Origin: Cristatella mucedo
Taxonomy: Eukaryota; Bryozoa; Phylactolaemata; Cristatellidae
DNA length: 64,000 bases
Direction of reading: 5' to 3'
NCBI GenBank assembly: GCA_009760855.2
Contig: WPIO01000020.1
Span: forward strand, 4,907,501 to 4,971,500
Below the pieces are notes generated by a model. It saw only the letters and a program-made list of their open reading frames with translations. It was not told the origin of the DNA and did not search any database. Below, piece after piece: positions 44,901 to 56,375 of the stretch. Position 1 is the first letter of the stretch. Each line of letters begins with the position of its first letter. The position numbers were made by a program, and so were the translations under genes.

Positions 44901-47900
44901 CAAAACAAGTGATGTGATGTTTCAGCTGTACCTTTGACGACATGGCATAGCAACTGCTGAATTAGGACCTAAAACAATGTAACAAACTGGATGCGATGCC
45001 ATGGCGAGATGGCAGGGACCCCAGAAAAAGTTGGCGATGGTCAACAGAATCATTGGCTGCCGCGAGATGCAGTAGAAATAGAAGAGAGACTCTACCTAAG
45101 TCACCGTACCAGTGAAGGTCACTCCACACTTGCAGCAACAATGGAGACATATATCACCGTGTAGCTGGAAAACCTTACTTGAACTTTTTGCTGTTTTTTA
45201 AGTTGGATGTAAGTGCCTATCTGGTCTATCACAATCTTTCCAGTTTCTTGAGTAAGAACGGAAATTGTGAGACTTTGCGAAAGTTCTTATGGAATGTTAT
45301 TGAATTTTTATAGCTTGCCTTGAAGATGGCCAATTTGAAAGATTCTAGGACAGAACTTGATCAAAAATATATTTAGAAAGCTATTTATTTAGGGTAGAAA
45401 TAAATTAAATAATTTCAGAAGACGAACAATAAATATTTGGTCTAGAGGACAGTAGTTGTCTTTATGTGGAATTTAAACTTCGAGACGAGGGGAGCAGATG
45501 CTGGCAGGCATATAGAGGTTGAGGTAGATCCATTTATGGAGGATATATATATATATATATATATAATTCATTTGTATAGAGCCCAAAGATAACTTAATCT
45601 CAATTCAGACGCTCCTCATATATCACATGACTCCGGTCTATGACTTTGGCCGTCAAATGCAATGACCTTGACTTCGGTGGTCAAAGGCAAGAATCTTAAC
45701 TACTGGGCCAAACCAGAAGTTGGAGACTCCGAGAGAACGCCACCATAAGGATGGACTCTCTGATGTTTCCTATCTTCCTCATAAAGACGCTGGCAATATG
45801 ATCTGTTAGATCATCGCAAGGATCTCAAAGCATGGTGCAGACTTGGGTACGGTTAAGAAGATAACAAATGGTCGACATCAGATTATCTGGATTGTACACC
45901 TGTAATTACACGATCCTCCTTTACAAACCAGATTAGCCCCTTAGATAAGATAGATTGATGGGAAAATACTAATCGCATGGCAGTCAATTGATTCAGTCAG
46001 TTCGGAGTTTTATACGTGCTCCTTCAAGTTTGCTTTTAGTATTCCGAGCTATTTTAGCATTTGCAGTATGCAATACGTTCTCTGAGAAATGGCGTACACT
46101 GTTCTTAGTCAGGGAAGAAAAGTCGAGTAGAACATTGGCCAGCATCTCGTTTAAGCATTCCGCCAAGGAGGACAGGTCAGATGGAACAACAATGAGGAAG
46201 TGAAAGGAAATATGTTTCTTGCAAACAGCTTCAATATCAAGTTTTCCAAGGCTACGTGATTCACAGACAATTTTTTTATAATAAAGGAAAGAGAGAGTAC
46301 AGAAAGATGGTGACACGCATATGGTAAGATTTTCTTAACCTTGTATCAACAGTAGCAGCAGTAGTAAAAGCAGCACAAATCGTGACAGAGCTGACGATGG
46401 ACTCGACGACCCCCCCTACCCTCGCACTCGCGTGGACGGATATCGGAGCCTCGATCCCAGAGATGCCGCTTGGTGCAGCAGCGAAGTAGCCCGAGCCAGC
46501 TGAGGCTGGATCTCGTGCACCACTCTCACACGGCCGCTCGCCGAGCCTGCCGGGAACTACTCGGCGGCGCTTAGCTGCTCTCACGCGCGAGCGAGCCTTG
46601 CTCGTGCCGATGTCGCACCTCCTTGTTGGGCTGAAGGGGCTGTTGGCGAACCGCCGCTCAGCCATGCCATGCCCAGCTTGGTTGGATCGCGGCCGCCACG
46701 CGTCTGGTTGTTCCTGTAGCCGGTGTAGCGATCGGTGACGCCGATGAAGTCGCAAAACTGATGGATGCGATGCTGCGCCGACGAGGCATATGGATCGAGA
46801 TCCTGCGATGGAAAGCGCCAGCAGCGTTGAACTCTCCTGACCTCGGCAGTATCGACCCGTGCAATAAAGAGACCCTAAGCTACGCTGTCGCGGACAGAGA
46901 GGACGACGCGCTGGAGCTACCGAAGGTCAAGGTCAATATTTTCGCTGCCTTTTAATGACAGAAAAAGAGAGACGCCGACGACCGGCATTTGCGACGCTCT
47001 AGTGAAAAAGAGAGGACGCTTTTAGAAAATAAAATGGCCGAATACCAGCCGAATACCCCGAATATGGCCAGCACGCGGGCGCTGAGTTCTGACAGCGGCT
47101 AGACTTAAAAGCTGAGCGCGACCCCATATGTGCCCGCCCACCAACCCACGCGTACCTGTGCGTGTCGCAGCAGCAGTTTACTGCTTTTCACACAAAGAAA
47201 GATTTCACAAACCAGCAGTCAGTCAGAAACGTATCCAGTCTTCGCATATTGTCACTGCCGTTCGCAGCCAAAAGAGGCTGCTGCGGATTCGCTAGAATGT
47301 CGTATCGGCACATCTTAGCCGAATGTCTAGACGTCACTCGCACTGCCAAACGCGATGCCAATTTTATCCGGCAACTGCCATAAATTTCGCTTTGACTGCA
47401 GTGGTCATTCGGACGTAGCCGTGCCTGGGAGCGGCTGGATGATGCACCAACATTAGGATGCGCCGAGAAGTATGCAGTTTTTACCTGTTTCCGCGCTCGG
47501 CATTTTTTCCAAGCTAGAGGCAGCAGCTGGCGCTGCTACGCACGACGCGAGCGCTTCGTCTGTACCGGATCTAGTGACCAGCAGCAGAGCTAGCCCTTAG
47601 AGCGTGCGAGCGCCGGCAGCGGCGGTACGTCATCGCAGACAGACGGGCCGCGACAGCAGCGCCTCCAGCGGCGGTGGCGCCCCCAGCCGCCTTACGAAAT
47701 GTAATATATTTCATTAGTATGGCGCCCTAATCAATCTCTATTCAGGCGCTTCGCGTAAGCCGCAGGGCTCGAGCCCAGGATCTCGATAATTACCGCCTGC
47801 ATTCACCTTGACCTTGGTCGGGGCAAGCACTTTTACCACTTGCCCAAACCAGTCGTCGTACGTGTTTTCGTAAACGTCTCCATAAGCCGCGAGAGCAAAG

Positions 47901-49718
47901 GGGGCTAGCACCCGCTGGCGCTGGAGACGCCGAAGACGCTGGAGCGCCTCCTCTGGCTCTGTCTAAGCCTTATCAGTCTATACGAGTTTGGCGCTGTCTG
48001 AGATGCTTCCGGTGCACGGCGGTCGGCGCGCGATCGCCCGGGCAGCGAAGGGAAAGTGACCGAAAGTGAGCGTGTCGCTGTAAGTGGGAGACAGTCGGGG
48101 AGCTCAGTAGCCGAGAGAGCAGCACAGAGCGATGGGCAAAATAGGGCTAATGCTAGGCACTACTGAGTCGCGGGCCCCGCCACCGGGCCACGCCTTTGCT
48201 GGCGAGTTGGCTGCTAGCAGGCATAAACCGGATCCCGCGCGGCGGCAGTCAAGCGACGCACGCGGCCGTCGGGGTACGCAGGGGGAGAAATCCCGCAAGG
48301 GAGCACGGGATCACGCAGGGGGTACGGGACCACGCAGATGGCGGAGGGCGAGCAGGGGGACAAAAGGAGGAGGGCAGTGGGTGTGCGCAAGGAGGGGGCG
48401 GATGCACTCACCTCCTTGATCAATCCGAGGCTTTCCTTGGCCCAGTGATGCATTTCGCGAGCTTGGTTCTCCTGCATGTCCTTCACCCTGGGCACGGCGA
48501 ACTTGCGCGAGTAGTCGGCGACGAACTCGCGAGCGCGGTTCAGGCGCCCGGCCGCCTCTGAAACGAGGCGGACCCGCGCCCGTGAGCGGCACGATCCGAG
48601 CGCGGCCGCAGGCGGGCAAGCGCGCGCGCCCGCGATCCGAGTGCGCTCGCCCGCCGGCGGCGATAAAAGCAACCGGACACCGAGGGTTCTTTCACTTGCG
48701 CTCGCCTGCGCTTGCATCGTACGCGGCCAGGGGCCACCTTTTCGCACGCTCTTCCGCCCGCTCTAGTTGCGGCGGCGGCCGCCGTCTCCATCGGCGCGCG
48801 CCACTTGCCCGCAGCTCGGCCTCGGTGCTTTGCAGCCAGCGCTAAGCTCGCTTCGCGACTGTCGCCGCCGCGCCGCACGCTTGTGCAGACGCTATGAGCA
48901 GCGGCCGCTTCGACCGCGGCTAGCGACGACGCCGAGCCGGCGCACCGGCACTACCGGCCCGCACGATTCCTCAACCCTGTGCTGTAGGCGGCGGCGGCAG
49001 CTACAAAGAGCCCGCCAGCCTCGGCGACTCTTACCGGCCTTCTCTTGGTTGAGAGCGTCGCTGTCAAATCTTCTGCCCCAGTCGGCCGACGTCTCGAGGA
49101 GCGCCGAGTCCAGGCTCATGTGGTTTACGCCGTTTTCAATCCTGTCCATCTCTCGCGCGATCTCGCTCGTTGCGTAGTAGTCTGAGCTGTCCAGCACATA
49201 GTTAAGATCTCTCTTCAGCCCGCCTGCAGGAAAGCCTCGATCGTCACACGCTCGCCGGGAAGCGATAAGTGTGCCGCTTGATAGCCCAGCAAATCTTGTC
49301 AGCTCTCCCAGATGCTTGGCGCAAACGACGGGCCTCTGACGAATGAGCAGCGAAGCGGAAATCGTGATTAACGTATTTGATACAACGCAGCGACGGCGTA
49401 GCTGCGATCCGTACGAGCGCATGGACGCCGATTTGCCAGCTCGCCGATCGACCGCTGCGGCGGTCAGCTATTGTCGGTCTGGACAAGAAACGACGGAACG
49501 ATCTCCGTCAGATTTGAGCTGGATGACAAGGCGTTTCGTTGCGTCACCGCGCGCACCGCCGTCGGGTTTCTAGCTGCCATCAGGAAACTGAGTTTTAAGA
49601 CCCGAGAAGTGGCGCCCGTTTGACTCCGAGGGTGCTGCACATGCGTGTCCACGAGTATGTCCGATGAAGGGACTGAATACTATAAATATACAGTATACTT
49701 ATATATAATCTATATATG

Positions 49719-49761
<43 letters not shown>

Positions 49762-49853
49762 GATGTATATATATCTGTATCTATATAATTCATTTTTACT
49801 GTTGTTACTATTGCTGAACAATATATATATATATATATGCATATATATATATA

Positions 49854-49893
<40 letters not shown>

Positions 49894-51882
49894 TGCATGT
49901 GTGTGTATGTATGCGTGTGTGTGTGCGTGCGTGCGTGCGTGTGTGTGTGAACAGTCAGCCTCCGACTTAAAAAATAGATAGGGACAGGAAAAACCGTCGC
50001 AAGTCATTCGTAAGTCGAAAATAGTATATGAGAACCCTAAGTACCCATAATGCAGGCTAACAGACGTCGTTTGGTCCCTACTGTTTGCAGCATTGTTAAT
50101 CTACTGACATGGCGTGGATTTTGAAAGTTTTTTCGGATACCCTCTTACTTTAACTTTTTTGCTTGACGGTGCCGAGTTCGTGTTACTGAATTTTGATAAG
50201 TCAAAGAAGCCTAAGTTGCAGGCTTACTGAATGTATATTTAGTTTTTTTTTATATTTACTTATACATATTTCACTTGCATATATTTATACATATATCTAT
50301 ATATATATATTATTAATTTGTAAGGCGCCTTACGAGAACTCGATCTCTATCCAGGCGCTTCGTATAGGCAGAAGGGCTCGAACTCACGGTCATCAAATGC
50401 AATCACCTTGACGCCGGTCATCAAAGGCGAGCACCTTAACTGCTGGGACAAGCCAGAGAGGCGCTACGTGAAAACGCAGCTCGCCACGCGACTGCTGCAA
50501 ACGTGCTGGACGTGCCATCGATGAACTGGACTGCATTTGAACTGGTTAGCCGGGCAGCGACGTCAAAACCCTTCGCGTTTCGGCGGGGATTGATTAGCAG
50601 CTCCTCACTTCCTGGCTTGGAATGATCGATCGCGCAGCAGGTGCGATGAGCTAGCTGTCAGGAAGAAAAGGGGATAGCGTCTAGCTATGACAATCATGGT
50701 GAGGCTTTCAAGGAAGAGCACTCAGAAAAAACGCGAAGAGCCGCTGTGGTAGCGGTGCCCCTGCTTAGTGTGATACTACTCACCATTCAATTGCGTTTCC
50801 CTTTGCAGCAAATGTAAAGCGCCTAGGAAGAGATTGAGTTCTGCGAGGGCACTCTATCAAGTGCATCATTATCATTATCATTATTTAGTAGAATGCACTG
50901 ACTCGTGCATATGCAGCGGGTGAAAACCGCGAAATCGCAGCGGTCTCGCAGCTTGCATCCAAGCGAAGCTTCTTATAGACTTTCTTTGCATCGCGCTAGA
51001 TGCTGTCCGTCGGCCAATGCATGCGCTCCAAAAGCAGCCGAGGCTGAGAGTGCTCTACATAAAACATCCCCGCGTAGCACCCGCATGAGAATCGCGGGCG
51101 GCTTTGCGGAGGAGTTACGGGCGCGTTACACAACGCCGGATAAGCAAGCCCCGAGTCAATCGATCGAAGGCGAGGCTGTCGGCCGCGCGAAGAGTAAATT
51201 GGATTCCGGTTGCGCACGACGCAACCGCTCGACTGCGGAAGTGGACGATCGACGCGTCTCGTCCGTCTTCGGCGTGGAGCCGACGCGTCCGCTCGGCGAC
51301 CCGGAACGCGCCGCACGGTGCCAGCAACTTCTGCCCGCTCCCTCTCTCCACGGCCCCCAGCTCTTGAGCTCTGGTCTTCCCGCTCCGTCGCCGCGCAGCC
51401 GCTGGAGCCCTCGCTCGCCCCAGGCTTCGCGAGGGGGGCGTGCTCGCCGCTTCTCGTCGTTCGCTGCTCATCGCCTCGCTCGTGCTGCGAGTTCTGGCTG
51501 GCGCCGCTGTTCGAGAGCGCGAGCGCGCTGCCCGCCAGCTCTGCCTGCCGCAGAGCGTTCGTCCTACCCCGTGCGGAATTCGTGCGCCCGAGACGGTCTT
51601 ACCTGCGTAGGTCTCGTCCAAACTACAACGGGCTCGGCTCTCGGAAAATGCCTTTATCGGAAGCCACAAAAAAAGCCAATGAGCAGCGCGCCAGAAAAAA
51701 CAAGCACGGCGGTGGTGGCGGCGGGGGCGAGGAGGGCGCGATCGCGCCGGTGCATTTCGTCCCTCGGGCACCCGTCGCGCTGACGCGGCGGCTGCGCGAT
51801 TTGCCCAGCGCAGTTGGGTGTCGCGCCGCGCCTCGGCCGCTTTGGCCGTCCGCTTCGGCGCGTAGCCGCTCACGCCAAGCAT
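41412..51882 (-). CDS. unrecognised five-exon gene, 394 codons
   Basis: Minus-strand exons 51882-51603, 49223-49035, 48557-48412, 46757-46619 and 41842-41412 join in phase (1, 1, 0, 1) with AG/GT borders, including strong donors GTAAGA, GTAAGA and GTGAGT. Their sum is divisible by three and ends in a stop. Exon 1 is Arg/Ala-rich and its ATG at 51882 is uncertain. Exons 2-3 form acidic/basic helices ([50 protein letters not shown]). Exon 4 has [20 protein letters not shown]. Exon 5 has a Gly/Ser linker, then [18 protein letters not shown] and [19 protein letters not shown], then a low-complexity tail. I do not recognise the family; short Tyr/Pro-rich motifs of this kind occur in axonemal microtubule proteins, but that is only a hunch. 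Repeats fill the introns. Confidence 0.6.
41849..41948. repeat. (GA)n microsatellite acting as polypyrimidine tract
   Basis: Two GA blocks (41849-41861 and 41889-41948). On the transcript strand they read (CT)n and run directly into TGCAG, the 3' splice site of the last exon of the five-exon gene. Confidence 0.85.
42402..42698. mobile_element. 297-bp TIR element with telomere-like interior
   Basis: The left end TTCAACATGGTCGCCAACGT and the inverted right end TTCAACCTGGTCGCCAGTGT continue as ACGTTTATATTT on both sides (about 29 of 32 positions identical). The inverted repeats may extend outward to about 42378 and 42720. The interior is full of CCTAA-type words (CCTAATAACTAAACCCTTAG, GACCTAAACGCTAAAC, CACCCTAAGC). 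No coding capacity. No clear target duplication found. A second, older copy lies at 1436-1748. Most likely a non-autonomous DNA transposon. Confidence 0.7.
43130..43192 (-). mobile_element. LINE family 1 tail only
   Basis: AATAATACATTTGATAAAG, TTAGAAACTCTTTTTCTAAG, CACTTGACAATTG: a minus-oriented decayed tail. Confidence 0.6.
43410..43520 (+). mobile_element. SINE1, partial
   Basis: AATGTATTTGATGGCCAAG, GTGTACTCGAGCCACGTGGC, ATATGGGAAGCTCGTGAATA, AGATTAAGCTCTCTTAGGGC, GCAATACGAATGAATTA. The box A end is missing. Confidence 0.75.
43853..43928 (-). mobile_element. LINE family 1 tail only, with (TAA)n
   Basis: TAATAATAATAATAATAATG, CACTTAATAAAGCGCCCTCG, GAGAACTCAATCTCTTCCTA, GGCGCTTTGG. It is cut at the base of the outer stem: the shortest LINE piece in the window. 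Confidence 0.85.
44401..44508. repeat. 36-bp tandem repeat, three perfect units
   Basis: Unit begins GCTATGAGTAAGCTGTGCAG and repeats exactly at 44401, 44437 and 44473. On the plus strand it would encode [12 protein letters not shown] three times, but the frame has no other support. Confidence 0.95.
44640..46316 (-). mobile_element. third L2/CR1-like LINE copy, dead
   Basis: Minus strand: an endonuclease-to-RT linker region ([35 protein letters not shown]), then RT words [20 protein letters not shown] and [15 protein letters not shown], corresponding to the [16 protein letters not shown] block of family 2. A SINE1 copy is inserted at 45555-45715. It lies in the last intron of the five-exon minus gene. 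Confidence 0.7.
45541..45718 (-). mobile_element. SINE1 with adjoining (TA)n, inserted in a LINE
   Basis: A TA run at 45541-45564, then AATTCATTTGTATAGAGCCC, AACTTAATCTCAATTCAGAC, GCTCCTCATATATCACATG; the head ends TTAACTACTGGGCCAAACC. Long-form SINE1. The tail is mutated. Confidence 0.8.
46758..48411. other. intron of the five-exon minus gene
   Basis: Contains a SINE1 copy (47700-47855) and GC-rich stretches with several random frames. No exon is needed here by the phase-consistent model. Confidence 0.4.
47698..47856 (-). mobile_element. SINE1, long form
   Basis: TTTCATTAGTATGGCGCCC, AATCAATCTCTATTCAGGCG, CTTCGCGTAAGCCGCAGGGC, TCGAGCCCAGGATCTCG, then CACTTGCCCAAACCAG. One strand of the inner stem is deleted. 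Confidence 0.85.
49680..49900. repeat. TA/TGTA microsatellite block
   Basis: TATATA runs with GCATATATATA units and, to 49950, GTGTGCGTGCGTG. Several Tyr-Ile frames across it are artefacts. Confidence 0.9.
50310..50460 (-). mobile_element. SINE1, long form
   Basis: TTAATTTGTAAGGCGCCTTA, GAGAACTCGATCTCTATCCA, GGCGCTTCGTATAGGC, GGCTCGAACTCACGGTCATC, then AGCACCTTAACTGCTGGGAC. Adjoins a TA run. Confidence 0.85.
50785..50887 (+). mobile_element. LINE family 1 tail only
   Basis: GTTTCCCTTTGCAGCAAATG, TAAAGCGCCTAGGAAGAGAT, TGCGAGGGCACTCTATCAAG, then an (ATT/ATC)n tail. Confidence 0.85.
50950..51115 (+). mobile_element. probable LINE family 2 3' fragment
   Basis: CTTTGCATCGCGCTAGATGC, AAAGCAGCCGAGGCTGAGAG and TGCTCTACATAAAAC parallel the 25.94-26.05 kb sequence of LINE family 2 (AAAGCCGCTCAGGCTGTGAG on its sense strand). 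Diverged, GC-shifted. Confidence 0.45.
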
Positions 51883-53041
51883 TGCTGCCGTCTCGATGAC
51901 ACCGCGGGTGGTGCCGTAGTGCGGGGCGTCGCGCGACGGCAGCCGCCGCGCATCCTCACCAGTGCCCCCCCCCCTCTCTGGACGAGACCGATCCCGATCC
52001 GCCGGCGCCCTTACTCTGGCGCTGGCAGCAGCGCCGCCGCCGCCTGCTGCTAGACAGACTGCTGCTGCTGCTGCTGATGCTTACCAGCCGTGCTCCTCAA
52101 GGCGGAGGCAACCTGCGGGTGGACGACGCTGGCCATCGTCGCGCGAGCTCGCTCACAGCCGACGGTCTCACCCTGAGAGCGCGGGCGGCGGCGAGTTATT
52201 CACGGGTAGCCATGCTTAGCAACGCGCTTCGCGACGGCGAGACATTAACTGACGAGGGGTGATAACTCCGGGTTAGCATCGCCCGCTCACGGCGCGCCGG
52301 CGCCTTTTCCTCGGCGGCGAACGGCGCTGCCCGACGAGTCGGCGAGCCGGTGGGCCGCAGACCACGGCGGCGTGAGCGTTAAGCCCAGCCGCCTCGTCAC
52401 CGGGGCGACGCAAACGTCCTTCGCGCGATCCTCTACATAGTAAGTTCGACGTTCCAATTGAAGATCCTGTCCCAATCGTCCACTGAGCTGGGAAAAGCTA
52501 TCTCATCTCAGCAGTGGCGCCCCACCTCCTCCGCATGTCTCCAGAAATGTGTGGTGTACATAAGAACTTCGCTTGCAGCTATTGAAACCAACCTCCGGTC
52601 TGGAAGTCGAAGAGGAGTGCATGTGGGATTTTGCCAAGCAACTGCTAAACTGGGACTTTCACTCGGTTTAAGGGCAAAGGTATTAGCTTCAAGTTGCAGT
52701 CAAATCCTAACAAAGGTAGTCGAGATGGAAAAAGAACAAAGCAGTTTTGGTTAAGGGCTGCTCACTAGTTAAGAGAGGCTTTGATTCTAGAAGCTTTTAG
52801 ATACGTTTACGCTCTCTTTGTCGTTCAAAGACCAAAAAGGCCTTTCATTGCCGCACTGCAAGTTGACCCTGCTTATAACCTGCGATTTAATTGATTGGAG
52901 CAGAATAGATTCCAATACGATGCTGTTGCTCTGCAAGGCAGGCAAAGCGAGCAGAAAGCTCTCCAGCAGTCGATAGCTACACAGGTATAAGGCACTGGGA
53001 CAGATCTCAGGTTAGCCCCGATACAAGCCCTCGCCTTAGTG
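51883..53041. other. upstream flank of the five-exon gene; no supported gene
   Basis: GC-rich to about 52.4 kb, with CTG/CCG-type low complexity near 52.02-52.08 kb. A 98-residue plus frame at 52458-52754 has no recognised motif and I do not call it. Confidence 0.4.
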
Positions 53042-53228
53042 CAGTGGTTCTCAACCTCCCTAATGCCGTGACCTTTTAATACAGTTCCTCATGTTGCGGT
53101 GACCCCCAACCATAAAATTATTGTATACAAAATGTGGACATGCGTGCTTTCCGATGGTCTTGGTTGACCCCTGCGAAAAGGTAGTTCGGCCCCCAAAGGG
53201 GTCGGGACGCACAGTTTGAGAACTGCTG
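53042..53228. mobile_element. SPIN-like hAT non-autonomous element, 187 bp
   Basis: Termini CAGTGGTTCTCAACC and inverted CAGCAGTTCTCAAAC; perfect 8-bp target duplication CCTTAGTG at 53034-53041 and 53229-53236. Internal words GTGACCCCCAACCATAAAAT, CCGATGGTCTTGG and CCCCCAAAGGGGTCG match what I know of SPIN (Space Invader) hAT elements from tetrapods and some invertebrates. No transposase: a MITE-sized deletion derivative. hAT elements make 8-bp duplications, consistent with this copy. Confidence 0.9.
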
Positions 53229-53236
53229 CCTTAGTG

Positions 53237-53918
53237 GGTTCAACTAGGGCATCAAGTACAACCCGTCGCAGCGCATCAAGGAGAACCCGGGGAGGTGACC
53301 AATTAGGTAACTGGGGGCGGAACGACGGGGTAATTTTACCACGCTTTCGGCAGACGACGCGATCGGGGTGTGGACCGACTAATATGCTGCATTAAACGAA
53401 GAGCACGAGCGAGTTCAGGAGTTTAGATGGGAGAGAAAATAAAAGGAAGACCGATAGAGCTCGGGGCTGCAGCTTAAGCAGCTCACGAGAGAGGCTACTG
53501 TTCGAGAGCATGAGAGTTCGAACCTACGGCGACGAACAGCTAAGTGTAAGCCGCTCGTATCTTGTTGTACTGTAGCGGTCCGCCTTCGAGATCGGGACAA
53601 TCGCTAGCGACTGCAGGTATGCCGGAGGTTTAATGTACGGGGCTTCGGGAGTTCGCCTAGTTAGACTGGTTCGCGCCGCCGCCGTGAAAAGCACTTGCCG
53701 CTACTAACAGGCCCGTAATAAACTGTTGCTTTCGGTGCCCAGTTGTGGTCGCGTGTTTTTTAACAGCTCAACTGCACTGCTTTGCACGGTCCACCAATAG
53801 AGCACAGGGGAACTAATGGTTTCGTGGTTACACAAAAACATGTATTGTTAGGCTGCACTTACTAACACCATCCTACTTATCTTGGGCTGCCACCATCACT
53901 GAACGACCATGTTAAAGA
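53237..53918. other. no supported gene
   Basis: A GTTCGAACC near 53517 looks like a box B but lacks a matching box A or acceptor-stem pairing. Nothing else is recognised. Confidence 0.5.
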
Positions 53919-54170
53919 TCATCGAAGTGCTTCGAAATCATCAGAAGAAGCTATTCCAGTCTGTGGAAGACAATTCATACCACACTGAGAGTTGAAGGTG
54001 GTTCTGCTCATGCTGCCTAGATCCAAGTATACTTCCAATGTCTAAGAGTAGGTTCAGCTTAAAATCGCTAGGGCATCAGAAGAGGAAGGCATGTCTCACT
54101 CATTTCCTGCGAATCATCTCAAGTAGACAGCACTTTTGATGGGATAATGTGGTTTAATTAGAATTTGCTT

Positions 54171-54172
<2 letters not shown>

Positions 54173-54258
<86 letters not shown>

Positions 54259-54277
54259 TACACACACACACACACAA
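54173..54277. repeat. (AC)n microsatellite
   Basis: About 105 bp of AC with two ATAC interruptions. Confidence 0.95.
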
Positions 54278-55359
54278 GCGACAGTGAGAAAAAAAGAAAA
54301 ATTTTGTGAATGCGATGAAAAATGCCTGTTATGCTCATACGGGTAGCTCTAAATTCTGTCGAAGGGAAAATGCTGTGGCATCGATGTGGTATCATCATCA
54401 CAGTGACTGCAATAGCAAACTGAGCAGCAGACGAGCTTTCTCCTTATTGTCGAAGATGTGCCTCTGACGAAGCCATCGTAACGCATTTCCGCCTACCCAG
54501 CTCTGAGATGAGCCTGAAAGAATGCGACTTCGAAAGCTAATGCCCGACAATGTCCGACGGATCCGTGGATCGCATTGTGGATTCTGTCGGGAAGTTTGAT
54601 CTGCAGCCAGCGATCTGGCAATCTTTATATTTAATGTAACTCAAATTGCACGAACTCACTACACGTGCGAACTCACCAGAGGCTCAATAAACTGCACAGG
54701 TTTCACCAAGCCGCTGATGAAGTCGCGGTAGGAGGAGGAGCTTGAATTGGGAGCCGAAGCATCTTTACACCAGATGGGCGATACGGATGGCTTGTTCGGC
54801 ACACAGGCATTTAACATGCCCGTGCCCTGTCCGACGGCTGCACTGGCAGTAGCGGTGGTGCGATGCCGCTTGGCTTTGCTTGGCGTTCCGGGATCGCACG
54901 AGAAGTTGCTGCAACGATGCAGCTTGGTCACCGACGCAGGAGAATTACTGAATGGGCAGCTGCCGCTGTACAAATGCAACGCTGCATCACCGTAGCCAGC
55001 CCTGGCAGCTGATGATGACAGTAGGACTCGACAAGTTCTACTGCTCGCGGTCGAGGTCACGGCCGTTTGCATGTCCAGAATGCCGAGGCGAAGCCTCAAT
55101 CCGGAGAGCTCGAGCTATGCTCCGCAGATCGGCCTTGCTGATTGGTCCAGCTGGGCTGCATGTTCTGCCGCCAGCACTGCCAACTCGGCGATACTCCTGT
55201 AGATCAAAGGAGCAAGTGCCCGCCTACTTCACCCAGAGAGCAGCTTTGGCATGCGACGTCTGATGGCTCTGACGCCTGCTCGTCTAGGTCAGAAGTCTGT
55301 CGAACTTCATTCGGGCACAAGAGAAACTCAGGTTTGTCAACTGTCTGCAGGGACGCTAG

Positions 55360-55361
<2 letters not shown>

Positions 55362-55444
<83 letters not shown>
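55362..55444. repeat. (AC)n microsatellite
   Basis: Perfect CA/AC run of about 83 bp, just upstream of a LINE family 1 tail. Confidence 0.95.
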
Positions 55445-55446
<2 letters not shown>

Positions 55447-55477
55447 GCATCTGTTCACACATATACGGAAAACGAGA

Positions 55478-55566
55478 TCTTTCCCTTTGCAGCAAATGCA
55501 AAGTGCCTAGAAATAGAGTGAGTTATCTGAGGGCCCTTTATCAAGTGCAATAATATTATTACTATA
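55478..55566 (+). mobile_element. LINE family 1 tail only
   Basis: CTTTCCCTTTGCAGCAAATG, CAAAGTGCCTAGAAATAGAG, TGAGTTATCTGAGGGCCC, then TTATCAAGTGCAATAATATT. Confidence 0.85.
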
Positions 55567-55675
55567 GCACACAAGGCTGCTGGCCTGAGTTACTGCTATC
55601 CAGCTCTGTATATGACAACAACAAACGCTGCAGCAGGTTTATTCTGTAGCCAATCAGACGGAGGATCGACAGACC

Positions 55676-56375
55676 GATAATAATAATAATAATATTAATT
55701 AACTTGATAAAGCGCCCTCAGAGAACTTAATCTCTCTCTAGGTGCTTTACATTTGCTGTAAAGTGAAATGCAATTGAATGGTAAGTAAAATCATGCTTGA
55801 AAAACAAACGAAATGAATAATATGGTTAGGGGTGACATGCACAGGGTCAGCATGCAAATGTGGTTAGTGGCAGCATGCACAGTGTCAGCACGCATAAGCA
55901 CGTGAAGGACAAATCACAGGGACCCACTAAATGCTGTCCTAAATAGGTGTGTTTTTAGGTTCCTTTTAAATGTGGTCAGGTCAGGGGATGTTCTGAGGCG
56001 GATCGGGAGGGAGTTCCAGGCTTTGGGAGCATATGAACTAAATGCACGGTCTCCAAAGGATTTAAGGTTTGTACGAGGTATTTCTAGACTGTTGGATTCC
56101 GAAAAGTGGGTGGTACGTTGCTTGTCCTGATGGGGGAGTATATCTGACAGATAGGCTGGAGCCATAGAATGAAGGGACCTAAAAATGAGCGACAAAACCT
56201 TGAAGTCAATCCGTTGCTTGACTGGTAGCCAGTGCAGGTCGGCGAGAAGTGGAGTAATGTGGCAACTGCGACGCTCACGGCAGACAAGTCTAGCTGCCGA
56301 GTTTTGCACCAGATGCAATCGCCTGATCGCACATGCTGGTAGGCCAGTAAGCAGTGAGTTGCAGATCAACTGACA
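55676..56375 (-). mobile_element. LINE family 1, cleanest 3' half
   Basis: The minus strand is open for about 150 codons: NSLLTGLPACAIRRLHLVQ, RERRSCHITPLLADLHWLP, DRAFSSYAPKAWNSLPIRLR, DLTTFKRNLKTHLFRTAFSG. Then the 3' UTR with GCATGC words, GCGCC tail hairpin and (ATT)n. It is truncated on the 5' side at about 56375 with no upstream RT. This copy best shows how protein end, UTR and tail connect. Confidence 0.92.

Noticed and set aside
50905-51899. Long plus-strand frames of 229 and 292 codons
   Set aside because: Opposite the GC-rich first exon of the minus gene; low-complexity Arg/Ser/Ala sequence without motifs. The minus strand has a GTAAGA donor that keeps phase with the next exon.
53042-53228. 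Vertebrate contamination as the source of the SPIN-like element
   Set aside because: The element sits in continuous sequence between genes and repeats of the same genome, with its own target duplication; SPIN is known outside vertebrates.
53440-53600. Possible tRNA or SINE around GTTCGAACC
   Set aside because: Only an isolated box B-like word; no box A at the right spacing and no tail.
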